Below are positions 43,268 to 51,853 of a stretch of 64,000 nt of DNA, piece by piece. Source of the stretch: Pedobacter caeni (GTDB taxonomy: Bacteria; Bacteroidota; Bacteroidia; Sphingobacteriales; Sphingobacteriaceae); assembly GCF_900129215.1 (NCBI RefSeq), contig NZ_FQUQ01000006.1, positions 127,032 to 191,031 of the forward strand, written 5' to 3'. The translations under genes and the position numbers were made by a program. The notes beneath the pieces were generated by a model, which searched no databases, had not been told where the DNA came from, and was given only the letters and a program-made list of their open reading frames with translations. Positions within the stretch are counted from its first letter, which is position 1; each line of letters begins with the position of its first letter.

Positions 43268-44104
43268 ATGGCAATTTTAAAACCTGGCCCTTATGGCCAT
43301 CCAAATGGAAAAATCGGCAATATGGTATTTTATGTACTAAACGGACAAAATGTAAGCAGAACCATAGGTGATCCTGGTAAACCAAGCAGAAAACAATTGG
43401 GAAATCAGCAATCTATGAGCGTTACCATGAAACTCATCAAACCAATGAAAGATTTCATCAACATTGGTTTTGGTCTGGAGGCTGCAGGCACGGTCAAAAA
43501 TGCGTACAATCTGGCCACCTCTTATAATAAGAAACAGGCCCTGCAGGGTGAATATCCAAACATCACTGTGAATTATAGTAAAGTGGTGTTGAGTAAAGGC
43601 ACTTTACCCGCAGCCAAAGGCATCAGTATGGAAAAAAAAGATACTGGTGTGCTTGTCAGCTGGGATCCGTATTACCTGGATCGGGAGCTCAGACACGACG
43701 ACTGCGTCATGATTCTGCTGTACTACCCCCTGAGAAGAAAGGTCCGTTCATTTCTCAATGCCGCAAGAAGAGAAGAAGGTAAATACCTGGTTGAACTGGA
43801 AGAAGAATGGCTCAATGAGCCAATAGAGGCTTATATCTCCTTTAAAACTGCTGATGGCAAGGAGGTTTCTGACAGTGTATACATTGGAAATCTAAACGGT
43901 AACATAGAAAGTCCGGAAGAAAAAGCAAAACAGGAAAAATATAAAAAGGCAAAAGAAAGACTTGAACAGGTTGAGGCGGATTATATCAGGTTACAACAAA
44001 AGGACGAAGGAAAACATATGGAAAGCAAAGCCTTCCGGCATCTCGAAAAGGAATATCAGGTGCTTAAAAAGAAATTAGATGACCTTCCGGGTAAACCGGG
44101 TTAA
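43268..44104 (+). CDS. DUF6266 family protein
   Basis: A 278-residue protein. 'MAILKPGPYGHPNGKIGNMV' with 'ISRTIG'-like continuation ('NVSRTIGDPGKPSRKQLGN') is the DUF6266 N-terminus, recurrent in Sphingobacteriaceae and other Bacteroidota. The middle resembles fibronectin-type strands ('GVLVSWDPYYLDRELRHDD'). The last 60 residues are a charged, Lys/Glu-rich coiled segment ('KQEKYKKAKERLEQVEADYI'). No signal peptide, no known role. It stands alone. Confidence 0.8.
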   Translation: MAILKPGPYGHPNGKIGNMVFYVLNGQNVSRTIGDPGKPSRKQLGNQQSMSVTMKLIKPMKDFINIGFGLEAAGTVKNAYNLATSYNKKQALQGEYPNITVNYSKVVLSKGTLPAAKGISMEKKDTGVLVSWDPYYLDRELRHDDCVMILLYYPLRRKVRSFLNAARREEGKYLVELEEEWLNEPIEAYISFKTADGKEVSDSVYIGNLNGNIESPEEKAKQEKYKKAKERLEQVEADYIRLQQKDEGKHMESKAFRHLEKEYQVLKKKLDDLPGKPG

Positions 44105-44122
44105 AAATTAAGTACGGAATTC

Positions 44123-44641
44123 TTATTTAAGGTCCTCAGCTTTTGCAGCGGGGTAAATGAAACGTTGCCCGATTTCAATTAGATCAGCCCCTGTCTTGAT
44201 TTCATCGTTTAGGCAGTCTTCCAGTAAGACGGTAATTTTTGAATGTTTTGTCTCCCGGGCCAAAGCGATCAGGTTGCGATAGATAGCCATCTTATAGTGC
44301 TGAATGATCTGAATAAGATGTAAAATGGCAACGTCCCTTAAGGCCGTGCCGGTTTCTGTCCGCCTCATCATTTCTGAAGCTTTATCGCTCATGCAGGTAA
44401 CCAGTTCGCAGATTCCGGTTCCTGCCTGATGAGCCAATCGGTTTAAAATCGCTTCGAGGTGTCCAAGGTGTTTTTCAGTAATCGTAGAATGGGTGCTCAG
44501 CAAACGCTGAAGCTCCTCATTCACTGCTGCAATACCAAGTGCAGCAGTGCATTTTATAAATTTTCTTTCTGCATCATAAACCTCTTCTAAGCCTTCAATG
44601 AAGAAATCCTGCAACCGCATTTTTTTTAATTCATCTGCCAT
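44123..44641 (-). CDS. DUF892 (YciE-like) ferritin-like protein
   Basis: A 172-residue ferritin-like protein of the YciE/YciF family. 'LQDFFIEGLEEVYDAERKFI' is the family start, and the helices carry 'HSTITEKHLGHLEAILNRLA' and 'HLIQIIQHYKMAIYRNLIAL' with possible iron ligands (His, Glu). Members are induced by osmotic and stationary stress. It is convergent with DUF6266 with 18 bases between the stops. Confidence 0.88.
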   Translation of the reverse strand: MADELKKMRLQDFFIEGLEEVYDAERKFIKCTAALGIAAVNEELQRLLSTHSTITEKHLGHLEAILNRLAHQAGTGICELVTCMSDKASEMMRRTETGTALRDVAILHLIQIIQHYKMAIYRNLIALARETKHSKITVLLEDCLNDEIKTGADLIEIGQRFIYPAAKAEDLK

Positions 44642-44948
44642 AATCAGGGATGTCAGTTCAACGCTATTCTGGAAAAAATCAGAACATAAATTTCGTCAAA
44701 TAAATCATAAAAAACAACAAATACATTGATTTAAAAGAAGTTACTACATAAAAAGACCAGCAAAACGGATGCTCAAAAAGCACTTTTTTCATTTGTTTTT
44801 ATAAGGTATCAAAACTATGGCAAAGTATTCAAGAAAGGCAATGACTTTTGTTTATCTTTTCGTTTAATTTTTAAAACAAAAGAACATCCATATTGTTAAT
44901 CAGGATATAGATCACTGAATATTAAAGGCTTACACTAAATAAACAGCA
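44642..44948. other. Intergenic region, no gene seen
   Basis: About 300 A/T-rich bases between the divergent DUF892 and small DUF551-like genes. No hairpin or clear promoter was recognised. Confidence 0.35.
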
Positions 44949-45161
44949 ATGGCTAAAGAATGGATTTCAACGAACGAAAGGCTACCGGAAGATCATGAGT
45001 ATAAATTGATTACGGTGATGAACCCAGAGCTGGAATATGCTTACCAGATCGCCAGGTACAATACCTACCTTCAGGAATGGGAGCTTCAGGAAGAGGAAAA
45101 CCTGAGTCCATGCCTGAAAGTGAATGGATGGATGGACTTACCCAAATTGCTTTTAGCTTAG
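44949..45161 (+). CDS. Small DUF551-like protein
   Basis: A 70-residue protein. 'EWISTNERLPEDHEYKLITV' and the C-terminal 'NGWMDLPK' match the DUF551 pattern (W-I-s-x-x-x-R-L-P-E ... W-M-x-L-P). In phage and chromosome such proteins are short and have no known function. It stands alone, with no phage genes nearby. Confidence 0.65.
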   Translation: MAKEWISTNERLPEDHEYKLITVMNPELEYAYQIARYNTYLQEWELQEEENLSPCLKVNGWMDLPKLLLA

Positions 45162-45233
45162 TTTTCCGCAAGAATCGGGTTCTGCAGATAAAAGCATCGG
45201 CCTAGTTTTGTCTTATACTTTTAAGAGACAAAA

Positions 45234-45953
45234 ATGAAAATAAAGACGATTACAGAAAGGTTAAATGAGGTAAACTGGGATGAAACCGGCAATCAGCTGC
45301 ATGATCATGGTTATACAACTATAGAAAATGTATTGACAAAAGAAGAATGCGAACAACTGATACAGGCTTATCAGGCAGATCATACCTATAGAAAAACCAT
45401 TACGATGGAACGGTATCGTTTCGGACTTGGTGAATATAAGTATTTCCAATACCCGCTACCCGACCTGATTGCAGAGATCAGGGCAAATGTTTATCCCTTC
45501 CTTGCCCCAATTGCCAATCAGTGGATGCAGGTCCTTCATATAGAAACTACCTTTCCTCCAACCCATGAGGAACTTAAGCAAATCTGTCAGGATAACGGAC
45601 AGACAAAACCTACAGTTTTGATCCTAAAATATGGAAAGGGAGGTTTCAATACACTTCATCAGGATTTATATGGTGAGATTTATTTCCCCATGCAACTGGT
45701 TTTATTCTTAAACGAACCAGAGGAAGATTATACCGGAGGAGAGTTTGTATTGACCGAGCAAATCCCAAGAGCACAGTCAAAAGCGAATGTCTTAAGACCA
45801 AAAAGAGGCGACATGCTCATCTTCAGTACCAATTTCCGCCCGGTAAAAGGAACTAAGGGCTATTACCGCGTAAATATGAAACATGGAGTCAGCCCGCTGC
45901 ACGAAGGACAAAGGCATACACTCGGGATTATTTTCCATGATGCCCTGAGCTAA
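45234..45953 (+). CDS. 2OG-Fe(II) oxygenase
   Basis: A 239-residue protein with the double-stranded beta-helix metal site: His142 and Asp144 ('FNTLHQDLYGEI'), His217 and a 2-oxoglutarate-binding Arg near 227 ('NMKHGVSPLHEGQRHTLGII'). The fold resembles prolyl-hydroxylase-like 2OG-Fe(II) oxygenases. The substrate is not known; a nucleic-acid or protein target is possible. It precedes the Na+/H+ antiporter by 49 bases and may share its transcript. Confidence 0.88.
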   Translation: MKIKTITERLNEVNWDETGNQLHDHGYTTIENVLTKEECEQLIQAYQADHTYRKTITMERYRFGLGEYKYFQYPLPDLIAEIRANVYPFLAPIANQWMQVLHIETTFPPTHEELKQICQDNGQTKPTVLILKYGKGGFNTLHQDLYGEIYFPMQLVLFLNEPEEDYTGGEFVLTEQIPRAQSKANVLRPKRGDMLIFSTNFRPVKGTKGYYRVNMKHGVSPLHEGQRHTLGIIFHDALS

Positions 45954-46002
45954 GTCTTTTTGCATTTTTTCTTATATTGAAGGCTGATTTCACCTTCTAC
46001 CT

Positions 46003-47607
46003 ATGTTTACTGAAACCTTATTTCTTGTACTGGTCCTTCTTTTTGCGGTCTTTATGCTCACCATGCTGGCACAGAAACTAAAAATCTCTTATCCTATATT
46101 TCTGGTGATCGCCGGATTAGGCATCAGCTTTATTCCAGGCATTCCAAAGGTGGACATTGAACCGGAAATGATTTTCCTGATTTTCCTTCCCCCACTCCTC
46201 TATGAATCTGCCTGGTACACGTCATGGAACGACTTTTGGAAATGGAAAAGGCCTATTGCCGGACTGGCATTTGGTCTGGTGTTTTTCACTTCGATCATAG
46301 TTGCCTATACCTCCAGCGCTATGATTCCTGGTTTTACACTAGCCATGGGCTTTTTGTTAGGAGGAATCATCTCTCCTCCAGATGCTGTAGCAGCAAATTC
46401 CGTTTTAAAAAACATAAAAATACCAAAACGGCTAACGGCTGTTCTGGAAGGAGAAAGCCTGATCAATGATGCTTCCAGTTTAATTGTATTCCGCTTCGCA
46501 CTGGCAGCAGTCATTTCGGGACAATTCTCTATGCAACAAGCTGTAGGGCAGTTTTTCATTGCTGCAGGGATGGGTGTGGTGATTGGACTGGCAATTGCCC
46601 ATATCGTATATGTGGTACACCGTTTTCTACCGACAACCCCGAGCATTGATGCCGCATTAACGCTCATGACCCCCTATTTCATGTATATAGGGGCCGAACA
46701 TTTCCATTTTTCCGGGGTAATGGCAGTGGTGAGCGGTGGACTGTTCCTGTCCTACAGATCTCATGAGATTTTTGCACATAGCAATTCCAGAATACAAGCT
46801 GTAGGCGTCTGGGCTACCCTTGCTTTTGTTTTAAATGGCCTGGTTTTTATTTTAATCGGCTTAGAGTTGCCGGTAATTATGGAAAGTCTGGGCGATTATT
46901 CCATTGGACAAGCCATCAATTATGGTTTGGTAATCAGTGTGGTCATCATCGTGATCCGCTTAGTCTACGTCATCCTCATCGCTTATGTTCCGGCATGGAT
47001 GGGAAACAGAAAAAGGGCTGATCCTGTAAACCCACTCTGGAAAGGATCAGTGATTGTGGGCTGGGCAGGCATGCGGGGGGTCGTATCTCTGGCTTCAGCC
47101 CTGTCCATTCCATTACTGATCAATAATGGCGAGGCCTTTCCACACCGCAGCCTGATGCTGTTCATCACCTTTGTGGTAATCCTGGTGACCCTCGTATTTC
47201 AGGGCCTGACTTTACCTTTAGTGATCAAGTGGACAAACATCAAAGAAATTGATGATTTTCCACCTGAAGGAGAGCAGGAAGCCGGAATCCGCCTCCGAAT
47301 GATACATGCTTCGCTCAAAAGGCTGGAAGAGAAATTTGCGAAGGAAGTCAGGGAAAATGAACTGGTCGGTTTTCTGAAAGAACAAATGGAAAGTGACCGG
47401 TTTATTGAGAACCAGCGACTGGAATCTCTGGAATGTGATACCATGAGAAAGGAAGAACTTGATTTCTACAATTCCATTTTATTAGACCTGTACTCCGTAC
47501 AAAGAAGAGAATTACACCTCTTACGTAAAGAGAACCTTTACAGTGATGAAGAAATCAGAAAACAGGAAAGTCAACTTGACCTGGATGAGGCTAAGATCAA
47601 TTATTAG
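46003..47607 (+). CDS. Na+/H+ antiporter (CPA1 family)
   Basis: A 534-residue inner-membrane antiporter. About 12 membrane segments fill residues 1-410, with 'LLGGIISPPDAVAANSVLKN' and 'ALEGESLINDASSL'-type sequences ('VLEGESLINDASSLIVFRFA') carrying the conserved Asp of CPA1 exchangers, and 'GWAGMRGVVSLASALSIPLL' later. A 115-residue charged cytoplasmic tail follows ('SLKRLEEKFAKEVRENELVG'), which probably regulates activity. The order with a preceding oxygenase suggests one unit. Confidence 0.93.
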   Translation: MFTETLFLVLVLLFAVFMLTMLAQKLKISYPIFLVIAGLGISFIPGIPKVDIEPEMIFLIFLPPLLYESAWYTSWNDFWKWKRPIAGLAFGLVFFTSIIVAYTSSAMIPGFTLAMGFLLGGIISPPDAVAANSVLKNIKIPKRLTAVLEGESLINDASSLIVFRFALAAVISGQFSMQQAVGQFFIAAGMGVVIGLAIAHIVYVVHRFLPTTPSIDAALTLMTPYFMYIGAEHFHFSGVMAVVSGGLFLSYRSHEIFAHSNSRIQAVGVWATLAFVLNGLVFILIGLELPVIMESLGDYSIGQAINYGLVISVVIIVIRLVYVILIAYVPAWMGNRKRADPVNPLWKGSVIVGWAGMRGVVSLASALSIPLLINNGEAFPHRSLMLFITFVVILVTLVFQGLTLPLVIKWTNIKEIDDFPPEGEQEAGIRLRMIHASLKRLEEKFAKEVRENELVGFLKEQMESDRFIENQRLESLECDTMRKEELDFYNSILLDLYSVQRRELHLLRKENLYSDEEIRKQESQLDLDEAKINY

Positions 47608-47633
47608 GTTCATCCTCTCAACATATGTACATG

Positions 47634-47661
47634 TTTTGCAGTTAAAGTAAGCAGAACTTTG
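47634..47661 (+). promoter_or_regulatory. Candidate promoter (TTTTG - 15 bases - GAACTTTG) for the esterase unit
   Basis: TTTTG at 47634-47638 and GAACTTTG at 47654-47661 resemble -33 and -7 boxes; the first base of the -7 departs from TAnnTTTG. The ATG is 20 bases downstream. Confidence 0.35.
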
Positions 47662-47680
47662 TTTCATAAAACAAAAGAAT

Positions 47681-48505
47681 ATGAAACGATTACTGTTTAT
47701 TTTAACTGCAATTTTCTTTGCAGACGCCGTTTTTGCCGCAAAAGTGGATACGGTGAAGGTGTACAGCCAAAACATGAAGAAAGACATTACCTGTCTTTTT
47801 ATCCGCCCGGAACAGGTTAAACAGCTGAAAGAAAAGCAACACTATCCTACAGTGTACCTGCTGCACGGCTATACAGGAGATGCAAGGAGAACTTTGAAAC
47901 TGGACATCCCCGATCTGAAAGCCCAGGCAGACGCCCTGCAAATGATCATTGTGCTTGCCGATGGCGGATATGGCAGCTGGTATTTCGACAGCCCTGTTGA
48001 TGAAAGCATCAGGTATGAAAGCTTTATCACCAAAGAACTGGTTCAGTTTGCGGATAAGAACTACCCTACAATTGCAGATCGGACCAAAAGAGCCATTTAT
48101 GGATGGAGCATGGGTGGGCATGGCGCTTTATACCTTGCGATACGGCATAAAGAGCTGTATGGTGCAGCAGGAAGTATTTGTGGAGCAGTAGATTTCAGAG
48201 CGGCCACAAAAGGTTATGACATCGAAAAATGTCTTGGTGACTATGCCGGTCATGAAAAAAGCTGGGAAGAACATACGGTAAACTACAATGTAGCTACCCT
48301 TAAAAACCAGGAATTGAAGTTGATCATTGACTGTGGACTTCAGGATCCTTTGCTGGAAGTAAACAGGACTTTACATAAAAAGCTGACTGATCTGAAGATT
48401 GACCATGATTATATTGAACGTCCGGGAGTGCACGACAATACCTATTGGTCAAAGGCTTCTGCATTCCAGCTCTTATTTATCCATAATTATTTTAGTCAAT
48501 CATGA
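47681..48505 (+). CDS. Exported esterase (alpha/beta hydrolase, esterase-D type)
   Basis: A 274-residue protein with a signal peptide (MKRLLFILTAIFFADAVFAA). The oxyanion motif is 'YLLHGYTGD' (about 59-67), the nucleophile elbow is 'GWSMGG' with Ser143, and the catalytic His is probably in 'GVHDNTYW' near the end, with an Asp in 'DCGLQDPLLE'. It matches exported esterase-D-like hydrolases. Its last four bases (ATGA) overlap the start of the Rid gene, so the two are translationally coupled. Confidence 0.88.
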   Translation: MKRLLFILTAIFFADAVFAAKVDTVKVYSQNMKKDITCLFIRPEQVKQLKEKQHYPTVYLLHGYTGDARRTLKLDIPDLKAQADALQMIIVLADGGYGSWYFDSPVDESIRYESFITKELVQFADKNYPTIADRTKRAIYGWSMGGHGALYLAIRHKELYGAAGSICGAVDFRAATKGYDIEKCLGDYAGHEKSWEEHTVNYNVATLKNQELKLIIDCGLQDPLLEVNRTLHKKLTDLKIDHDYIERPGVHDNTYWSKASAFQLLFIHNYFSQS

Positions 48506-48969
48506 ACAAACTCAGATCAACATTACTTATAACCCTATTCAGTATTATGGCAATTCAAGCTAAATCACAGGAAATCAGCAACCCAAAAGGGCTTTACGAC
48601 CCACGTCCGCATGGATATTCACATGTAACTGCCGTTCCCGTCAACAGCAGCCTGGTTTTCGTAGCCGGACAGGCGGGGACCAATGAAAAAGGAGAACTTT
48701 CTGCTGACTTCAGAACTCAGGTGAGATTTACCCTCAAAAATATTGAAACTGCCCTTAAAAGTAAGGGCTTAACCCTTAGACATATTGCAAAACTGACCAC
48801 ATTAGTGGTAGATTATGGACCGGAAAAGCACAAAATCCTTATTGAAGAGAGCCAAAAAGCATGGCCTGATGAGAAATACCCGGTAAACACCCTCATTCCT
48901 GTATCCCGGCTAGCCCTGGATGGAATGCAGATTGAAATAGATGCAACGGCAGTTCTTTTGAAAGATTAA
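48502..48969 (+). CDS. Exported Rid-family protein, catalytic Arg absent
   Basis: A 155-residue RidA/YjgF-fold protein with a signal peptide (MNKLRSTLLITLFSIMAIQA). The fold is seen in 'VFVAGQAGTNEKGELSADFR' and 'QVRFTLKNIETALKSKGLTL'. In true RidA the enamine-deaminating Arg is in an 'ARSxV.V' strand; here that strand reads 'PVNTLIPVSRLAL', with Asn at the Arg position. It therefore belongs to one of the Rid subfamilies that do not deaminate. Export of a Rid protein is unusual. It overlaps the esterase gene by four bases and lies 91 bases upstream of an exported SAM hydrolase. Confidence 0.85.
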   Translation: MNKLRSTLLITLFSIMAIQAKSQEISNPKGLYDPRPHGYSHVTAVPVNSSLVFVAGQAGTNEKGELSADFRTQVRFTLKNIETALKSKGLTLRHIAKLTTLVVDYGPEKHKILIEESQKAWPDEKYPVNTLIPVSRLALDGMQIEIDATAVLLKD

Positions 48970-49059
48970 CCTCATTTCTCCTCCCGGAAGGCCTCCAGGA
49001 GGAGATTTCATTTATTACCCTAAATCGACTAAATTTATTCCTGCTTAAACATTAAAGGA

Positions 49060-49968
49060 ATGAAAATTAGTTTACTGCGTCTGGTCTGCTTATTATTATT
49101 GGGTTTTCTTTGCCGGACTACCTCTGCACAGAATAAAATTGTCGTGTTTCAATCTGATTTTGGATTAAAAGATGGTGCGGTATCGGCAATGAAAGGAGTG
49201 GCAATGGGGGTTTCCACAGATCTAAAATTATTCGACCTTAGTCATGAAATCCCAGCATACAATATATGGGAAGCGGCTTACCGGTTATTACAAACTGTCC
49301 CCTATTATCCAAAAGGAACGGTTTTCGTTTCGGTGGTTGATCCTGGCGTTGGAACGGAGCGCAAATCTGTTGTCCTGAAAACCAAAAGCGGACATTATAT
49401 CGTCAGCCCTGATAATGGAACCCTCACGCTCGTTGCTGAATCTTTAGGCATTGAATCGCTCAGAGAAATCAATGAGGCAGTCAACAGACGTAAAGATTCC
49501 GGAAAATCCTATACCTTCCATGGAAGAGATGTTTATGCCTATACTGCTGCACGACTGGCGGCAGGAACCATCAGCTTTGAGCAGGTAGGAAAACAATTGC
49601 CTGATCAGGTGGTTTCGATTTCTTATCAGAAAGCGCTGATGGAAAATGGCAGGATCAAAGGAAATATCCCTGTTTTGGATGTTCAGTACGGAAATGTATG
49701 GACAAATATAGGTGCGGAATTGCTAAATCAGCTGGGTGTTAAGTATGGAGATCAGCTTCATCTTGCAGTTTATCACCTGGATAAAAAGATTTATGAAGGA
49801 AACATGCCTTATCATGCTACATTTGGAGAAGTACAGGAAGGAAAACCTCTGGCTTACCTGAACAGCTTGCTGGAGTTGTCATTTGCCATCAATCAGGGTA
49901 ACTTTGCTGCAGAACATCAGGTACAAAGTGGCAATGAATGGAAAGTGGAAGTAAGCCTGACCAAATAA
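49060..49968 (+). CDS. Exported SAM hydroxide adenosyltransferase (DUF62) family protein
   Basis: A 302-residue protein with a signal peptide (cleavage near 'TTSAQ'). The body matches the SAM hydroxide adenosyltransferase/fluorinase family: 'VVFQSDFGLKDGAVSAMKGV' at the start, Asp94 and Arg101 in 'VDPGVGTERK', and His154 in 'FHGRDVY'. The spacings D-7-R and D-60-H match the catalytic D-H-R triad of archaeal PH0463. Cytoplasmic members hydrolyse S-adenosylmethionine. Export puts this one in a compartment without SAM, so its substrate may be different. It lies 17 bases upstream of the cardiolipin synthase gene. Confidence 0.88.
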   Translation: MKISLLRLVCLLLLGFLCRTTSAQNKIVVFQSDFGLKDGAVSAMKGVAMGVSTDLKLFDLSHEIPAYNIWEAAYRLLQTVPYYPKGTVFVSVVDPGVGTERKSVVLKTKSGHYIVSPDNGTLTLVAESLGIESLREINEAVNRRKDSGKSYTFHGRDVYAYTAARLAAGTISFEQVGKQLPDQVVSISYQKALMENGRIKGNIPVLDVQYGNVWTNIGAELLNQLGVKYGDQLHLAVYHLDKKIYEGNMPYHATFGEVQEGKPLAYLNSLLELSFAINQGNFAAEHQVQSGNEWKVEVSLTK

Positions 49969-49984
49969 CAGCAAAGCAGCTCAT

Positions 49985-51436
49985 ATGAAATGGATCCTTG
50001 TCTTAGAAATTGCCTATACCCTCTTTATTATAGCGGTTTGTCTGCGCATTATCTACGACACACGTTCGGTGAGCAAAACGCTTGCTTATCTGATGCTGGC
50101 TGTATTCCTCCCGGTAATCGGCGTGATCATTTATTTTTCTTTTGGCATCAATTACCGGGTGAGGAAAATCTATAACAAAAAAATCATTTCTGATGACATC
50201 CTCTCTCAAAGAATCAATGCCAGGATTGTTCTGAATTCAGAAAAGGCCATTGATGAGATGAATCCGGAACTTCAGAAGTATAAAAAACTGGCCCAATTGC
50301 TATTAAACAGCAATGTAAGTGGACTATCCGGAAAGAATGAGGTCAAATTATTGCTAAACGGCGAACAGAAGTTTCCGGAAGTATTGCAGGCATTACGCGA
50401 TGCCAAACATCATATTCATATGGAATATTACATTTTCGAGGATGAGAAAATCGGAAATGAGATCAAAGACATCCTAATTGAAAAGGCAAAACAAGGCGTA
50501 CAGGTCCGTTTCATTTATGATGACTTTGGCAGCCGGTCGATCAGGAAAAAATTAGTTCCGGAGCTCAGAAAAGCCGGTGTTCAGGCCTTCCCTTTTTATA
50601 AAATTATATTCATCGCCCTCGCAAACCGCCTCAATTACCGAAACCACAGGAAGATCATCATTGTGGATGGAAATATTGGATTTACAGGTGGAATCAATAT
50701 CAGCGACCGCTACATCAACGATGCACAGGATACTAAATCTTTATTCTGGAGGGACACCCATGTGAAGATTATCGGCCCTGGTGTACACTATCTGCAACAT
50801 TTATTTATTTCCGACTGGAATTTCTGTTCCGAAGAATCATTAGAAATTCAGGAAGCATTTTTCAATACACATGGAAAACTTAAAGGAGACGTAGAAGTCC
50901 AGATTGCAGCGAGTGGCCCCGATTCAGACCACCCGACGATCTTGCTGAACCTCATTCAGGCAATAGGAATGGCCGATCAGGAAATCCTGATTACGAGCCC
51001 ATATTTTATTCCGGGGATTAGTCTGTTAGATGCGCTCTTTGTAGCTGCCCTAAGCGGTGTAAAAGTAAAACTCCTGGTTCCTTTTGAATCAGATTCCATT
51101 TGGGTAGCCGCTGCCGCCCGCTCCTATTACCAGGAATTGCTGGATGTTGGTGTGGAAATCTATCAGTACCAGAAAGGTTTTATCCATGCAAAAACCATGG
51201 TGATCGATGAACAGCTGTCTTTTATAGGAACCGCAAACATGGACGAACGCAGCTTTGAGCTGAATTTTGAAGTGAATACCGTCATTTACGATACCGGAAT
51301 TGCCAAAGAGCTGAAAAATGCCTTTGAAGAAGACCTGAGCTTCTCCCTGCCTATTGACCCCATAACCTGGGCTGCAAGGTCTGCAAGAGTACAGTTCCCT
51401 GAAAAGATAGCCAGATTGCTTTCTCCATTATTGTAA
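49985..51436 (+). CDS. cls: Cardiolipin synthase
   Basis: A 483-residue membrane-bound phospholipase D-family enzyme. Two N-terminal membrane helices (about 1-22 and 32-53) precede two HKD motifs: 'YRNHRKIIIVDGNIGFTGG' at about 217-235 and 'FIHAKTMVIDEQLSFIGTAN' at about 398-417. It transfers a phosphatidyl group to make cardiolipin. It follows the exported SAM hydrolase closely and may be in its transcript. Confidence 0.94.
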   Translation: MKWILVLEIAYTLFIIAVCLRIIYDTRSVSKTLAYLMLAVFLPVIGVIIYFSFGINYRVRKIYNKKIISDDILSQRINARIVLNSEKAIDEMNPELQKYKKLAQLLLNSNVSGLSGKNEVKLLLNGEQKFPEVLQALRDAKHHIHMEYYIFEDEKIGNEIKDILIEKAKQGVQVRFIYDDFGSRSIRKKLVPELRKAGVQAFPFYKIIFIALANRLNYRNHRKIIIVDGNIGFTGGINISDRYINDAQDTKSLFWRDTHVKIIGPGVHYLQHLFISDWNFCSEESLEIQEAFFNTHGKLKGDVEVQIAASGPDSDHPTILLNLIQAIGMADQEILITSPYFIPGISLLDALFVAALSGVKVKLLVPFESDSIWVAAAARSYYQELLDVGVEIYQYQKGFIHAKTMVIDEQLSFIGTANMDERSFELNFEVNTVIYDTGIAKELKNAFEEDLSFSLPIDPITWAARSARVQFPEKIARLLSPLL

Positions 51437-51439
51437 TGA

Positions 51440-51733
51440 CTACATAAAGCAATCGATGTAATCCAGAATCATATGGATTACCAGTCCTATTCCAACTAAC
51501 CTCGTCTTAGGAAAGAACAACAAAATCACGTACACCCCTATTGCATAATAAGAATGTAAAGGATGAAATCCAATGCTGCACCGGTTAGGATCATAGATGG
51601 GCACAGCCAATAAATGATCCAGGTCTACCACCATAGTAGCCATCATAATCAACCATGCTTTCAACAGGGTTTTTCTAAAAAAAACAACAGCAACTATCGC
51701 GGGTACCAGAAAATGTAAGAAGATATGAAACAT
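51440..51733 (-). CDS. DUF6122 family membrane protein
   Basis: A 97-residue protein with about four hydrophobic segments and the conserved acidic residues in 'VVDLDHLLAVPIYDPNRCSI' and 'HMILDYIDCFM'. It matches DUF6122, a small Bacteroidota family of unknown role. It converges with cls with three bases between the stops. Confidence 0.8.
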   Translation of the reverse strand: MFHIFLHFLVPAIVAVVFFRKTLLKAWLIMMATMVVDLDHLLAVPIYDPNRCSIGFHPLHSYYAIGVYVILLFFPKTRLVGIGLVIHMILDYIDCFM

Positions 51734-51853
51734 GGCTTCAAATATACCGCTATGCAGGCTTCAAATAAAATATAAAAAACGCTACTTATTTTTAATATAA
51801 TATTGTTATAGTAAAATATATTACCAATATTAGACATACATAAAGATGTTAAG

